Positions 1 through 8,348 of a stretch of DNA of 64,000 bases are shown here, piece after piece; position 1 is the stretch's first letter; each line of letters begins with the position of its first letter. The stretch is taken from assembly GCF_014205675.1 (NCBI RefSeq), contig NZ_JACIIX010000001.1, positions 482,989 through 546,988 of the forward strand, written 5' to 3'. The notes under the pieces were generated by a model. It saw only the letters and a program-made list of their open reading frames with translations, did not search any database and had not been told where the DNA came from. Source of the DNA: Novispirillum itersonii (lineage in GTDB: Bacteria > Pseudomonadota > Alphaproteobacteria > Rhodospirillales > Rhodospirillaceae). The position numbers and the translations under genes are program-made.

Positions 1-449
1 CCCGACAGCGACAGGGCCGAGGCCCGCCGCAGGTGCGAGACGGAAAACTCCGACAGCAGCTCTTCCAGCATGGTTTCCCGCCGCTCCAGGTCGCTTTCGC
101 AGACCTCCAGAATCGTGCGGATATTGTCTTCGACCGTCATACCCCGGAAAATCGAGGCTTCCTGCGGCAGATAGCCGACCCCGAGCCGGGCCCGCCGGTA
201 CATCGGCAGGGCGGTGATATCCTCGCCATCCAGTTCGATATTCCCGGAGTCCGGGGTAATCAGGCCGGTAACGCAGTAAAAACAGGTGGTTTTACCCGCC
301 CCATTGGGGCCCAGCAGCCCGACGGCCTCGCCCCGGCGCACGTACAGGGACACATCACGCAGCACCGGGCGCCGTTTGTAACGCTTGCCGATGTTACGAA
401 TATACAGCCCGGTTTCCTGTTCGGCAGCAGTGGCGACACCTGTGGTCAC
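1..449 (-). CDS. lptB: LPS export ABC transporter ATP-binding protein LptB (3' end outside window)
   Basis: This is the cytoplasmic ATPase that powers the LptB2FGC machine moving lipopolysaccharide from the inner membrane to the outer membrane. The visible 149 codons carry the Walker A motif GPNGAGKTT, a Q-loop region YLPQEASIF and the family phrase FRGMTVEDNI, and the window ends inside the LSxGG signature. The start is GTG at 449: an in-frame TGA lies just upstream and no ATG is available. lptA and lptC lie upstream on the same strand, the usual lpt order. The Walker B and C-terminal part are missing only because the window begins here. Confidence 0.93.
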   Translation of the reverse strand, partial: MTTGVATAAEQETGLYIRNIGKRYKRRPVLRDVSLYVRRGEAVGLLGPNGAGKTTCFYCVTGLITPDSGNIELDGEDITALPMYRRARLGVGYLPQEASIFRGMTVEDNIRTILEVCESDLERRETMLEELLSEFSVSHLRRASALSLS

Positions 450-623
450 GATCCGTCTTCATCCCCAACCCTGACCGGCACCGCCCGCTCCCGTCAGGGA
501 TGGCAGGGCACCACAGTCTGCATTCTTCGTCGGCCCGGCAGTCTCCGGTCCGCTGTTGTTTATCCGCGTCCGCCAGCACCGGCCCCGGCCCGAACCCCGG
601 GGAACCCACTGCCCCGGGCAGCC

Positions 624-1469
624 TTACGGCGCTTTCGGGGCAGCCGCTGCGGGCTTGCCTTTGTCTTTCTCCTGCGGCACCAGATAGGCGCGGGCCCGGG
701 TCCCGTCCCCACCGCCGCCGTACAGGGTCGACAGACCGCTGTTCATGTTCACAACCGCGCGGTTGCCGGTCAGCACATTCTGATCACGGGTGATTGTAAC
801 CGATCCGGTCAGGGTGGCGATACCCGTTTTGGCATCATAATTGCCTTGCGAACCCCGTGCCGTTTCCTTGGCCGTCACAATCACCACCTCCCCGACGCCT
901 TCAACCCGGCGCAGATCGGTCTTGCCGTTCAGCTCTTCCATATAGGCGATCAGGGTTTCCGCCGTCAGGGTCTTATCGGCTTTTTTCACGCTGGCCCCGC
1001 CATAGGCCACCGCCTTCTGGGCCTTGGTGTCGTATTCGATGCGGTCCTTGGCCACCACGGTCTCGGTGCGGGTCACCAGAGAAACCGGGCTGCCGTCGCC
1101 ATACAGAACCAGCATACCGGTGGCAACGGTATAAACCGCCCGGCGGCCGCTGGCCTGCTCCGAGGCAGAGGAAATGGTCACGCCACCGCTGGCTTCCAGC
1201 ACCTCGATATCCGTCGCGCTGCCATCGGTATCCCGGTAGTGGGCGACCAGCATCGGGGCCCGGACCGTCACCCCGCCGCGGATCGCTTGCGCGTTCCCCC
1301 GGGCGATGAACTGCTTCTTCGGCTGCTGCCATTCGATCCCGTCATCCGCCAGAACCTCAATCGGCCCACCGCCGCCCCGGCCAAGATCCAGCCCCTGCGC
1401 CAGAACGGCGCCCGGCACAGTAACGAGTGCAGCCCACAGGCTGACAGCAGCAACGGTGATGCGGCGCAT
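624..1469 (-). CDS. lptA: LPS transport periplasmic protein LptA
   Basis: LptA forms the periplasmic bridge that carries lipopolysaccharide between LptC and LptD. The 281-residue product starts with a signal peptide (MRRITVAAVSLWAALV..., cleavage likely after VLAQ) followed by an OstA/LptA beta-jellyroll region with repeated short strands (YTVATGMLVLYGD, YDAKTGIATLTGS). The start at 1469 is chosen because it has a strong GGGGAGGG ribosome site and begins the signal peptide. An in-frame ATG at 1544 would overlap the lptC stop but adds a non-signal extension. The Lys/Ala/Pro-rich C-terminus is probably disordered. It lies between lptC and lptB. Confidence 0.9.
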   Translation of the reverse strand: MRRITVAAVSLWAALVTVPGAVLAQGLDLGRGGGGPIEVLADDGIEWQQPKKQFIARGNAQAIRGGVTVRAPMLVAHYRDTDGSATDIEVLEASGGVTISSASEQASGRRAVYTVATGMLVLYGDGSPVSLVTRTETVVAKDRIEYDTKAQKAVAYGGASVKKADKTLTAETLIAYMEELNGKTDLRRVEGVGEVVIVTAKETARGSQGNYDAKTGIATLTGSVTITRDQNVLTGNRAVVNMNSGLSTLYGGGGDGTRARAYLVPQEKDKGKPAAAAPKAP

Positions 1470-1540
1470 GCGCCCTCCCCTGATCCCGGAACGGTTTCCC
1501 CAGCCATGACGGCTGCACCGCAGTGTACAGAAAGCCGTCT

Positions 1541-2227
1541 TCATTTTCCCGAGGCTTTCTTCGGTTGGGTGGCGGAGGCGGGCTTCTCCTCCACCTTTTT
1601 CGGCTCCACCTTTTTGGGTGAAGAGGCCGCAGAAGACCCCAGAAGACGGCTTTTTCCGGTCACCGCCACCACTTTCCCGGCCTCGGTGATCCGCAGCCCC
1701 TGCCCGGACAGTTCTCCGCGCGGACCCCGCCCGGTCACCGGCTCAGGTCCGGTCACCTCACTTTTGGCCATGTCAACCAGCAGGCGGGTCGTATGCATTT
1801 CGTATCCCGCATCATGGAAAACGTTAACTGTTCCGCTCAGTTCCAACACCTGCGAGGCCTGATCATACAGGCCCTCGTCCGCTTCCAGCAGCACCCATGC
1901 CCCGGAGCGCAGGGTGATATCGGCCCGGGGCCGGGTCAGGCGGACCTTATGGGATCCCGGCTCGGTCTCCTTGGCCATTTCCGCCGTCACCGTATACGGC
2001 TGATTGGATCCGTCCGTGCCATGATAGCGGGCGTCGAGCATGGTCTGGGTCTGCTGCTGCGGAGCAGCAAGGCGGGCAAAGGTCAGCGGCGAGGACTTAT
2101 CCGGCCCCGCGTTCAGCTGCGGCCAGACCACCACCAGCGACAGCAGCACCACCGCCAGCGTCGGCAGCGCCACCTTCAGGGTGGCGACAAGACGGGAATA
2201 CGGCGATGCCCCCCCGCGCCGCATCAT
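1541..2227 (-). CDS. lptC: LPS export system protein LptC
   Basis: LptC is the bitopic inner-membrane protein that accepts lipopolysaccharide from LptB2FG and passes it to LptA. The 228-residue product has one N-terminal membrane helix (about residues 17-36) and then a periplasmic OstA-like domain (YTVTAEMAKE, PRADITLRSGAWVLLEAD, ADEGLYDQ). The C-terminal 40 residues are Lys/Pro/Ala-rich. Its start overlaps the kdsD stop by 4 bases, so translation is probably coupled in a kdsD-lptC-lptA-lptB transcript. Confidence 0.9.
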   Translation of the reverse strand: MMRRGGASPYSRLVATLKVALPTLAVVLLSLVVVWPQLNAGPDKSSPLTFARLAAPQQQTQTMLDARYHGTDGSNQPYTVTAEMAKETEPGSHKVRLTRPRADITLRSGAWVLLEADEGLYDQASQVLELSGTVNVFHDAGYEMHTTRLLVDMAKSEVTGPEPVTGRGPRGELSGQGLRITEAGKVVAVTGKSRLLGSSAASSPKKVEPKKVEEKPASATQPKKASGK

Positions 2228-3210
2228 GCAACGCCAGCCCGCAGCAGGTCATGCACATGCAGGAAGCCGACCGGACGCCCCTCATCGACCACGAACAGGC
2301 CGGTGACCTTGCCGTCGTTCATCAGGCGCAGGGCCTCGGCCGCCACCATCATCGGCGGCACATGCTTGGGCGCGCGGGTCATGATATCGGCCGCCCGGCT
2401 GCGCACCAGATTGTCGTTCATATGGCGACGCAGATCACCGTCGGTGATCACCCCGACCAGCAACCCGGCCTCATCCACCACCCCGGTGCAGCCGAAGCTT
2501 TTACCGGTCATCACCATCAGCGCTTCCGACATCGGGGTATCAGGCTGGCACAGCGGCAGGGAGTCCGGGCCGTGCATCAGGTCGGCCACCCGTTGCAGCT
2601 TCTTGCCCAGCTTTCCACCCGGATGAAAAACCTTGAAATCCTGCGCTGAAAACCCGATCCGCTCCAGCAGAGCCACGGCGAGGGCATCCCCCAGCGCCAG
2701 CGTCAGGGTCGTCGAAGTGGTCGGGGCCAGACCATTCGGGCAGGCCTCGGTGAAGCCCGGCAGGATCAGCGCACAGTCGGCGGACTGGGCCAGCGTGCTG
2801 CCGCCCCGGCTGGTGATGGCAATCAACGGAATCGAAAACCGGCGACAATAGGCGATAATGTCCGCGAGTTCCGGCGTTTCCCCGGAATTCGACAGGGCAA
2901 TCACCGCATCATCGCGGGTGATCATCCCCAGATCCCCATGGCTGGCTTCCGCCGGATGCACAAAGAACGACGGCGTCCCGGTTGAGGCCAGCGTCGCGGC
3001 GATCTTGCAGCCGATATGCCCGCTCTTGCCCATGCCCGAGACGATCACCCGGCCGGAAATGGCCGCCAGAATCGCCACGGCCCGGGCGAACTCGCCATTC
3101 AGGCCGTCCCGCAGGGCCACCAGCCCGTCAATCTCAACCGACAGGGTCCGCCGGGCCGATGCCAGATCACGGTCAGCCGGGGTTTGCGCGGAAACGTCTG
3201 GGGAAGTCAC
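2224..3210 (-). CDS. kdsD: D-arabinose 5-phosphate isomerase (KdsD/KpsF family)
   Basis: This enzyme converts ribulose 5-phosphate to arabinose 5-phosphate, the first step of Kdo synthesis for lipopolysaccharide. The 328-residue product has a SIS domain at about 45-175 (SGMGKSGHIGCKIAATLAST, HPAEASHGDLG, SNSGETPEL) followed by two CBS motifs (about 210-328, VITDGDLRRHM and GFLHVHDLL). The start is GTG at 3210, preceded by AGGAAAG. It heads the lpt gene run, linking Kdo supply to lipopolysaccharide export. Length and domain order match KdsD/KpsF; a capsule-type paralogue cannot be excluded from sequence alone. Confidence 0.9.
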   Translation of the reverse strand: MTSPDVSAQTPADRDLASARRTLSVEIDGLVALRDGLNGEFARAVAILAAISGRVIVSGMGKSGHIGCKIAATLASTGTPSFFVHPAEASHGDLGMITRDDAVIALSNSGETPELADIIAYCRRFSIPLIAITSRGGSTLAQSADCALILPGFTEACPNGLAPTTSTTLTLALGDALAVALLERIGFSAQDFKVFHPGGKLGKKLQRVADLMHGPDSLPLCQPDTPMSEALMVMTGKSFGCTGVVDEAGLLVGVITDGDLRRHMNDNLVRSRAADIMTRAPKHVPPMMVAAEALRLMNDGKVTGLFVVDEGRPVGFLHVHDLLRAGVA

Positions 3211-3347
3211 GGATCACTCTTTCCTGTTACGGCGTCCTGTTGCAGCCCGGATCCACCGGGGGCACAGCCCCCGCCGGGCCTGACCGATATGGGTCGGGCC
3301 GGAACCGGGATCAAGCAAAACCCTGTTCCCGGTCCGGGCTCCCCGGA

Positions 3348-3965
3348 TCAGTGCGCGAAAATGTCGATGTCTTCCCAGTCGAGAAGATCGAGGGCGGTGC
3401 GGGTCGGCAGGAAGCGGAAACAGGCCTGCGCGATCTCGGTCCGGCCTTCCCGGGCCAGCAGGGCATCCAGCCGGTCCTTCAGGGCGTGCAGGTACAGCAC
3501 GTCCGACGCCGCATAGGTCAGCTGCTGCGGGGTCAGGTCGCCGTCCGTCCCCCAGTCAGAGGTCTGCTGTTCCTTGCTCAGCTCCACCCCCAGCAGGTCG
3601 GAACACAGATACTTCAGGCCGTGGCGGTCGGTGTTGGTCCGCGTCAGCTTCGACGCGATCTTGGTGCAGTAGACCGGGGCGCAGGTGATGCCCAGATACT
3701 TGCTGACCATCGCCACATCAAAGCGGGCAAAGTGGAAAATCTTCAGCAGGGACGGATCGGCCAGCACCTTCTTCAGGTTCGGGCAGTCATACCCCAGCGC
3801 CCCACCGACCTGCACCACATGCGCCACCCCGTCGCCGCCGGACAGCTGCACAACGCACAGACGGTCACGGACCAGCGACAGCCCCATGGTTTCGCTGTCA
3901 ACGGCCACCGCGCCGGTAAAGGTCACGTCGGCAGGCAGGTCGCCCTTATGATAATGAACGGTCAT
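3348..3965 (-). CDS. rnd: Ribonuclease D (short, exonuclease domain only)
   Basis: This is a DEDDy-type 3'-5' exoribonuclease that trims tRNA and other small RNA ends. The 205-residue product shows ExoI (VDSETMGL), ExoII (FHFARFDVAMV) and ExoIII (YAASDVLYLHAL), with the catalytic Asp, Glu and Tyr positions filled. It has no HRDC domain, so it is about half the length of E. coli RNase D, as is common in alphaproteobacteria. The start at 3965 is preferred because of a GGAG 9 bases upstream; an ATG at 3995 would add ten residues. The upstream neighbours are two tRNA-Leu genes on the same strand. Confidence 0.88.
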   Translation of the reverse strand: MTVHYHKGDLPADVTFTGAVAVDSETMGLSLVRDRLCVVQLSGGDGVAHVVQVGGALGYDCPNLKKVLADPSLLKIFHFARFDVAMVSKYLGITCAPVYCTKIASKLTRTNTDRHGLKYLCSDLLGVELSKEQQTSDWGTDGDLTPQQLTYAASDVLYLHALKDRLDALLAREGRTEIAQACFRFLPTRTALDLLDWEDIDIFAH

Positions 3966-4244
3966 CCGGGAGAACTCCACATAATCGGGTCCCATAATCA
4001 GGATCACAGGCGGGCGGGAACACAGGCCGGCCCCGATACAATTCCGGCGCGGAGTATGGCGCGAACGCCGCGCTGACAAAACTGAAAACAGCGCGGAACG
4101 GGCAACAGACTCACCGGAAAACGGGACGGTGGGCCATCCGCCGAGGCCTGAAAACAAAAAATCCGCTTGATCGGTCCCCGCTGCCTTCCGGCATGCACGA
4201 AAACTGATCAAACGGACTTTCCGGTCTGGCCGAAACCAGAGGAA

Positions 4245-4331
4245 TGGTGCCCAGGAGAAGACTCGAACTTCCACGACCTTTCGGCCACAGGTACCTGAAA
4301 CCTGCGCGTCTACCAATTCCGCCACCTGGGC
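4245..4331 (-). tRNA. tRNA-Leu (anticodon CAG), copy 2
   Basis: An 87-nt class II tRNA with a 7-bp acceptor stem (5' GCCCAGG, 3' CCTGGGC), encoded CCA, a long variable arm and an anticodon loop TTCAGGT in a CAGGT/ACCTG stem, giving anticodon CAG for CUG codons. It is identical to the copy at 4394-4480 and is the promoter-distal one. Confidence 0.95.
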
Positions 4332-4393
4332 AAGGGGCCAACACGGCCAGCCACAGGGTTAACCCACTTTCAGACAATCTCTCTGCGAGAGAT

Positions 4394-4480
4394 TGGTGCC
4401 CAGGAGAAGACTCGAACTTCCACGACCTTTCGGCCACAGGTACCTGAAACCTGCGCGTCTACCAATTCCGCCACCTGGGC
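4394..4480 (-). tRNA. tRNA-Leu (anticodon CAG), copy 1
   Basis: Base-for-base identical to the downstream copy, including CCA, and closer to the predicted promoter at 4597-4625. CUG is a heavily used Leu codon in GC-rich genomes, which fits two doses of this isoacceptor. Confidence 0.95.
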
Positions 4481-4493
4481 AAGGGGCCAACAC

Positions 4494-4933
4494 CTGCACC
4501 GGACTGCTTTCTGTCGCTTTTCAGATCCTGCGGTTTCCCGCTTTTTCCGTTTTGCGTCAGCGCCGTTTCCGGAACGCCGTGTCTTGGTGGAGGCGGTTTT
4601 TAGAGGGATAACCCATCCCCGTCAACACCTTTTTTCAAAATCTTTCATTTTTCCTGTCCCCCTCCCCGGAGGCCCCGGCGGAGCCTCCGGGAACAGCCCT
4701 TGCCATAAAACGCCGCCCGCCCTGTATTCTGTCGCCAGCCACGCGTGCAGCCTGTTGCGTCAGATCCCCGGATGTGACAGGTTGCGCCATTCCATGCCCG
4801 GACATCAAAATCCGAGACTCAATTATCCTGTCTGAACACCCTGCCCCGGTCAGCAATGCCTGAAGGAGCAGCGGCCGGATCAGGAAGGCCGGAAGCGGGT
4901 GCGGGAACGAGAGCAGAGGGAGTGTTAGGAACT
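4494..4933. other. Intergenic region between tRNA-Leu and the NDUFA9-like gene
   Basis: About 440 bases without a convincing gene. It holds the tRNA promoter on the minus strand and presumably the promoter of the plus-strand gene at 4934. A pyrimidine-rich stretch near 4625-4665 is the only other visible feature. Confidence 0.6.
4597..4625 (-). promoter_or_regulatory. Predicted sigma-70-type promoter of the tRNA-Leu pair
   Basis: On the minus strand, TTGACG is followed by a 17-base spacer and TAAAAA. The predicted start lies about 110 bases upstream of the first tRNA, so the primary transcript would have a processed leader. That leader contains a GCGG-GAAA-CCGC hairpin. Confidence 0.5.
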
Positions 4934-5953
4934 ATGGCCGAACGTCTTGTCACGGTCTTTGGCGGGTCCGGCTTCGTCGGTCGCCATCTGGTCAGAAAGC
5001 TGGTCGAACAGGGCTGGCGTGTGCGCGTAGCCGTCCGCGATGCCGAAGGGGCCAAGTTTCTGAAGCCGCTGGGCGATCTGGGGCAGGTGTCCTGCGTCAC
5101 CGCCAATGTCACCCATCAGGAGTCCATCCGCCGCGCCGTCGCCGGGGCCGAGGTGGTGATCAATCTGGTCGGCATCCTCTACGAACGCGGCCGCCGCACT
5201 TTCAAGGCGATCCATACCGACGCCGCCGCCGCGATTGCCCGCGCCGCCCGCGAGGCCGGGGCCAGCCAGTTCATTCAGATGAGTGCCCTTGGCGCCGCCA
5301 AGGACAGCCCGTCCGCCTATGCCCGCAGCAAGGCCGAAGGGGAAGAGCAGGTCCGCGCCGCCTTCCCCGGGGCCACCATCTTCCGCCCGTCGGTGATTTT
5401 CGGGACCGAAGACGGGTTCTATAACCTGTTCGGGGCCATGGCCCGCGCCTTCCCGGTGCTGCCGTACTTCACCACCGATGCCCCGGCCCTGCGCAAGGGG
5501 GCCAACGGCCTGCCGGAAATCGACTTCTACGGCCGTGGCGGCATGAAGCTGCAACCGGTCTATGTCGGCGATGTCACCAGCGCCATGGTTGCCACCCTGA
5601 CCGACGCCGGTCTGCGTGGCAAAACCTACGAACTCGGCGGCCCGCAGGTCTATTCCATGCGGGAAGTGCTGCAACAGGTGTCGTTCGAGACCCGCCGCAA
5701 CCGCTGCGTCGTGCCGGTGCCGATGATCGTTGCCAAGATTCAGGCGCTGGTTCTCCAGTTCCTGCCGGTGCCGCCGCTGACCCCGGACATGGTCCGCCAG
5801 ATGGAACGGGACAACGTTGTCACCGGAACCCTGCCGGGTCTGGAAGCCTTCGGGATTGTGCCGGAACACACCTCGGCCCACCTGCCGGCCTATCTGGAGC
5901 GGTTCCGTCCGCTGCACCGCCAGATCCGCCGCATGGGCAACAAACATACCTGA
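4934..5953 (+). CDS. NDUFA9-like NAD(P)-binding protein (complex I-associated, atypical SDR)
   Basis: This is an atypical short-chain dehydrogenase fold related to the mitochondrial complex I subunit NDUFA9. In alphaproteobacteria such proteins are annotated as complex I NDUFA9 subunit family; the role is structural or in assembly rather than a known reaction. The 339-residue product has the N-terminal dinucleotide motif GGSGFVGRHLV, the segment NLVGILYERG and a YARSKAEGEEQV segment corresponding to the SDR YxxxK. The start at 4934 gives the motif at residue 10 and has AGGA upstream; the open frame extends to 4856 without family similarity. No nuo genes are adjacent. Confidence 0.82.
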   Translation: MAERLVTVFGGSGFVGRHLVRKLVEQGWRVRVAVRDAEGAKFLKPLGDLGQVSCVTANVTHQESIRRAVAGAEVVINLVGILYERGRRTFKAIHTDAAAAIARAAREAGASQFIQMSALGAAKDSPSAYARSKAEGEEQVRAAFPGATIFRPSVIFGTEDGFYNLFGAMARAFPVLPYFTTDAPALRKGANGLPEIDFYGRGGMKLQPVYVGDVTSAMVATLTDAGLRGKTYELGGPQVYSMREVLQQVSFETRRNRCVVPVPMIVAKIQALVLQFLPVPPLTPDMVRQMERDNVVTGTLPGLEAFGIVPEHTSAHLPAYLERFRPLHRQIRRMGNKHT

Positions 5954-5994
5954 TCCGGGCCGGTGCCACCGCACCGGGACGGATCTTCTGATTG

Positions 5995-6022
5995 CAGGCT
6001 CCGCCCACCCGGGCGGGGCCTG
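5995..6022 (+). terminator. Hairpin between the NDUFA9-like gene and dapB
   Basis: A 12-bp stem (CAGGCTCCGCCC with GGGCGGGGCCTG, one T-G wobble) with a 4-base loop is followed by TTT. It lies 40 bases after the stop codon, and another weaker dyad precedes it at about 5952-5984. It is probably a terminator with a short U tail. Confidence 0.45.
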
Positions 6023-6094
6023 TTTCGCACTCCGGGGGTGTCCCCGCGTGTTCCGCCGGGGCCGATGGCCCGTACTGTTCAGGAGTCCTTGAGC

Positions 6095-6895
6095 ATGAAG
6101 ATCGCTGTCATGGGATGTGCCGGCCGGATGGGCCGGATGCTGGTTCAGGAAATTCACGCCGCAGACGGCTGCACGCTGGCCGGGGGCACCGAACCGGCGG
6201 GATCGCCGTTCCTTGGGTCTGACCCGGCCCTGCTGGCCGGTCTGCCCGCCTCCGGGCTGAGCATCACCGAGGATGTCGCCGCCGTGTTTGCCGCCGCCGA
6301 CGCGGTGATTGATTTCACCTCGCCCGCCGCCACCGTTGCCCACGCCCGGCTGGCGGCGGAAACAGGCACCGCGCTGGTGGTCGGCACCACCGGCCTGTCG
6401 GCGGACCAGACCGCCGCTATCACCGCCGCCGCCGCCTCGACCGTCATCATGATGGCCCCGAACATGAGCGTCGGCGTCAACCTGCTGTTCGCCCTGACCC
6501 AGCAGGTGGCGGCCACGCTGGGCATCGACTACGACATCGAAATCGTCGAGATGCACCACCGCCACAAGGTTGATGCCCCGTCGGGCACCGCCCTCGGACT
6601 GGGCCGGGCTGCCGCCAGGGGGCGCGGCGTGGATCTGGATGCCGTCAAGGAAACCGTCCGCGACGGCGTCACCGGCCCGCGTGAGGCCGGGAAGATCGGC
6701 TTTGCCACCCTGCGCGGCGGCGATGTGGTCGGCGACCACACCGTGATCTTCGCCGCCGATGGCGAGCGGGTGGAGCTGACCCACAAGGCCAGCAACCGTG
6801 GCGTCTTCGCCAAGGGGGCTGTCCGTGCCGCCCGCTGGACCGATGGCCGCAGCCCCGGACTGTATTCAATGATGGATGTTCTCGGCCTGAACTGA
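6095..6895 (+). CDS. dapB: 4-hydroxy-tetrahydrodipicolinate reductase DapB
   Basis: DapB reduces 4-hydroxy-tetrahydrodipicolinate with NAD(P)H in the lysine and diaminopimelate pathway, feeding peptidoglycan synthesis. The 266-residue product has the N-terminal dinucleotide motif GCAGRMGRM and the catalytic segment EMHHRHKVDAPSGTAL, with the His-His and Lys expected in the family. The start at 6095 is preceded by AGGAG with 9-base spacing. The 3' end overlaps the convergent adenylate cyclase gene by 30 bases. Confidence 0.95.
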   Translation: MKIAVMGCAGRMGRMLVQEIHAADGCTLAGGTEPAGSPFLGSDPALLAGLPASGLSITEDVAAVFAAADAVIDFTSPAATVAHARLAAETGTALVVGTTGLSADQTAAITAAAASTVIMMAPNMSVGVNLLFALTQQVAATLGIDYDIEIVEMHHRHKVDAPSGTALGLGRAAARGRGVDLDAVKETVRDGVTGPREAGKIGFATLRGGDVVGDHTVIFAADGERVELTHKASNRGVFAKGAVRAARWTDGRSPGLYSMMDVLGLN

Positions 6896-8251
6896 GACCG
6901 GCCAGTCCGCCTGTGCCTCCGCCGCCGGATCAACCCGCCAGCGGCGGACCCGCACCGGTTCGCTCCGGCCCCGGACCATCTGTTCCTCCGGCGGGCTGAA
7001 CCCTGCCGGATGCCCGGCCCGGGCCACGGTCGGGCTGTCGGTGACAACTTCCCCCGCCGCCCCGAGGCCACACAGGCGGGCGGTGACATTGACGCTGTCG
7101 CCGATCACCGTGAAATCCCGGCGATGGGCCGGACCGATCGCCCCGGCAATGACGTAGCCGTCATGGATCCCGATCCGGATCGCCCTCGGCAGCTCCGGCC
7201 GGGCGGCCAGAACCTGAAGAACAGACTGCGCGCAGGCAATGGCCCGCTCTGCCCGGTCAGCCCCTTCAAACACCGCCAGAACGGCATCACCGATCATTTT
7301 ATCGACATCGCCGCCGAAGCGCTGGATTTCCTCCACCTGCACGGTCATCAGGGCATTGAGGAACCCGACCACCTCCTGCGGCGGATGACTTTCCGAATAG
7401 CCGGTGAAATCGACCACGTCGGAATAAAACAGGGTCGCATCCATCACCCGGGAGATCACCGCATCATCCCCGGCTTTTTCCACCGCGCCCAGCGCATGGG
7501 AAGACACCAGCGTCTCCAGACGCCGCTTTAGCGCTGTCAGGGTGCCGGTCCGGCTGTCGATCTCCTGCTGGGCCTGCCCGACCAGCCGCGACAGCAGCAC
7601 CACCAGCCCCAGCAACAGCAGCGCCGGAGGCAGGGCGGCGGCGGCAACCGTCCGCAGCAGCAGCGGATTGACGTAATCCGCCGCCTCGAACAGCTCCATC
7701 ACCACCTGTGTCCGGCCGTCGGCATCGGTGATGGCGATATAGGAATCGTAAACGTCGGTTTTGCCATCCTCCCCGTCAAAGGAGATCCTGGCGTCCCCGG
7801 TCAGGCTGACCTCCCGCAGGATATCGTTGACCTCAAAGGTCCCGACATCCTCCGGAGAATAGCTGAACAGAACCTGCCCATGACGGTCGAACAGCTTCAG
7901 GCGCCCCAACCGTTCCTCCCCCAGAAACGACACCAGCACCGCCTGTAAGCGGGCCACCACCGCCGGATCGATGCTGCCCCGGCGCGGGTCATGGCTGATC
8001 ACCGCAGCCCAGGCCTGAGGGTCGTCCTGCTGGATCCGGCTGACGACCATCTGCGCATATTGCTTGGCGGCCTGTAAGTAGAGATCGGAGGTCAGGCGCA
8101 ACGTGGTCCAGGCCACCATCCCGGACAGCACCGCCACCGCCACCAGCAGCAGGGGCAGAATGTGCCGCCGGAACTGCCGCTGGAGTGGAAACGGCTGCTC
8201 GCCGCTGCTGCCGTCTTCCGGCCGCGCCTGATCCCTATACGCCCGCAACAT
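6866..8251 (-). CDS. Membrane-bound class III adenylate cyclase
   Basis: This predicted enzyme makes cAMP from ATP. The 461-residue product has a membrane helix at about 30-51, a periplasmic sensor region (52-200), a second helix at about 203-225 and a cytoplasmic class III cyclase domain from about 265. The metal-binding Asp residues are D278 (FYSDVVDFT) and D322. K318 and D379 fill the adenine-selecting positions, and N388 and R392 the transition-state positions, so it should be active and use ATP rather than GTP. The start at 8251 has AGGGAG upstream; the open frame continues but would enter the upstream gene. Two cNMP-binding proteins encoded at 47-48 kb are possible receivers. Confidence 0.85.
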   Translation of the reverse strand: MLRAYRDQARPEDGSSGEQPFPLQRQFRRHILPLLLVAVAVLSGMVAWTTLRLTSDLYLQAAKQYAQMVVSRIQQDDPQAWAAVISHDPRRGSIDPAVVARLQAVLVSFLGEERLGRLKLFDRHGQVLFSYSPEDVGTFEVNDILREVSLTGDARISFDGEDGKTDVYDSYIAITDADGRTQVVMELFEAADYVNPLLLRTVAAAALPPALLLLGLVVLLSRLVGQAQQEIDSRTGTLTALKRRLETLVSSHALGAVEKAGDDAVISRVMDATLFYSDVVDFTGYSESHPPQEVVGFLNALMTVQVEEIQRFGGDVDKMIGDAVLAVFEGADRAERAIACAQSVLQVLAARPELPRAIRIGIHDGYVIAGAIGPAHRRDFTVIGDSVNVTARLCGLGAAGEVVTDSPTVARAGHPAGFSPPEEQMVRGRSEPVRVRRWRVDPAAEAQADWPVSVQAENIHH

Positions 8252-8348
8252 CACCGGTCTCCCTGCCACAACCGAATCGATCCACCCAGCGTAGAGTGTT
8301 TTCGGCGGACGTTCATACCGGTTTTGCGACCGAAAACGGCCCCACCCC

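Larger units (their letters stand above)
4245..4493. repeat. Tandem 100-bp direct repeat carrying the two tRNA-Leu genes
   Basis: Positions 4245-4344 and 4394-4493 are identical. The repeat covers the tRNA plus 13 bases upstream of its 5' end, and the period is 149 bp. The 49-bp spacer is unique. This looks like a local tandem duplication whose spacer has since diverged. Confidence 0.9.

Noticed and set aside
33-1862. A 609-codon plus-strand open frame across the lpt genes
   Set aside because: It is antisense to lptB, lptA and lptC, which have clear family motifs. Long antisense frames are common in GC-rich DNA.
3257-3302. GC hairpins between kdsD and the RNase D gene
   Set aside because: Two small stems are present but lack U tails and are not far above what GC-rich spacer gives by chance.
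4925-6784. A 619-codon minus-strand open frame
   Set aside because: It is fully antisense to the NDUFA9-like gene and dapB and has low-complexity Gly/His/Arg composition typical of shadow frames.
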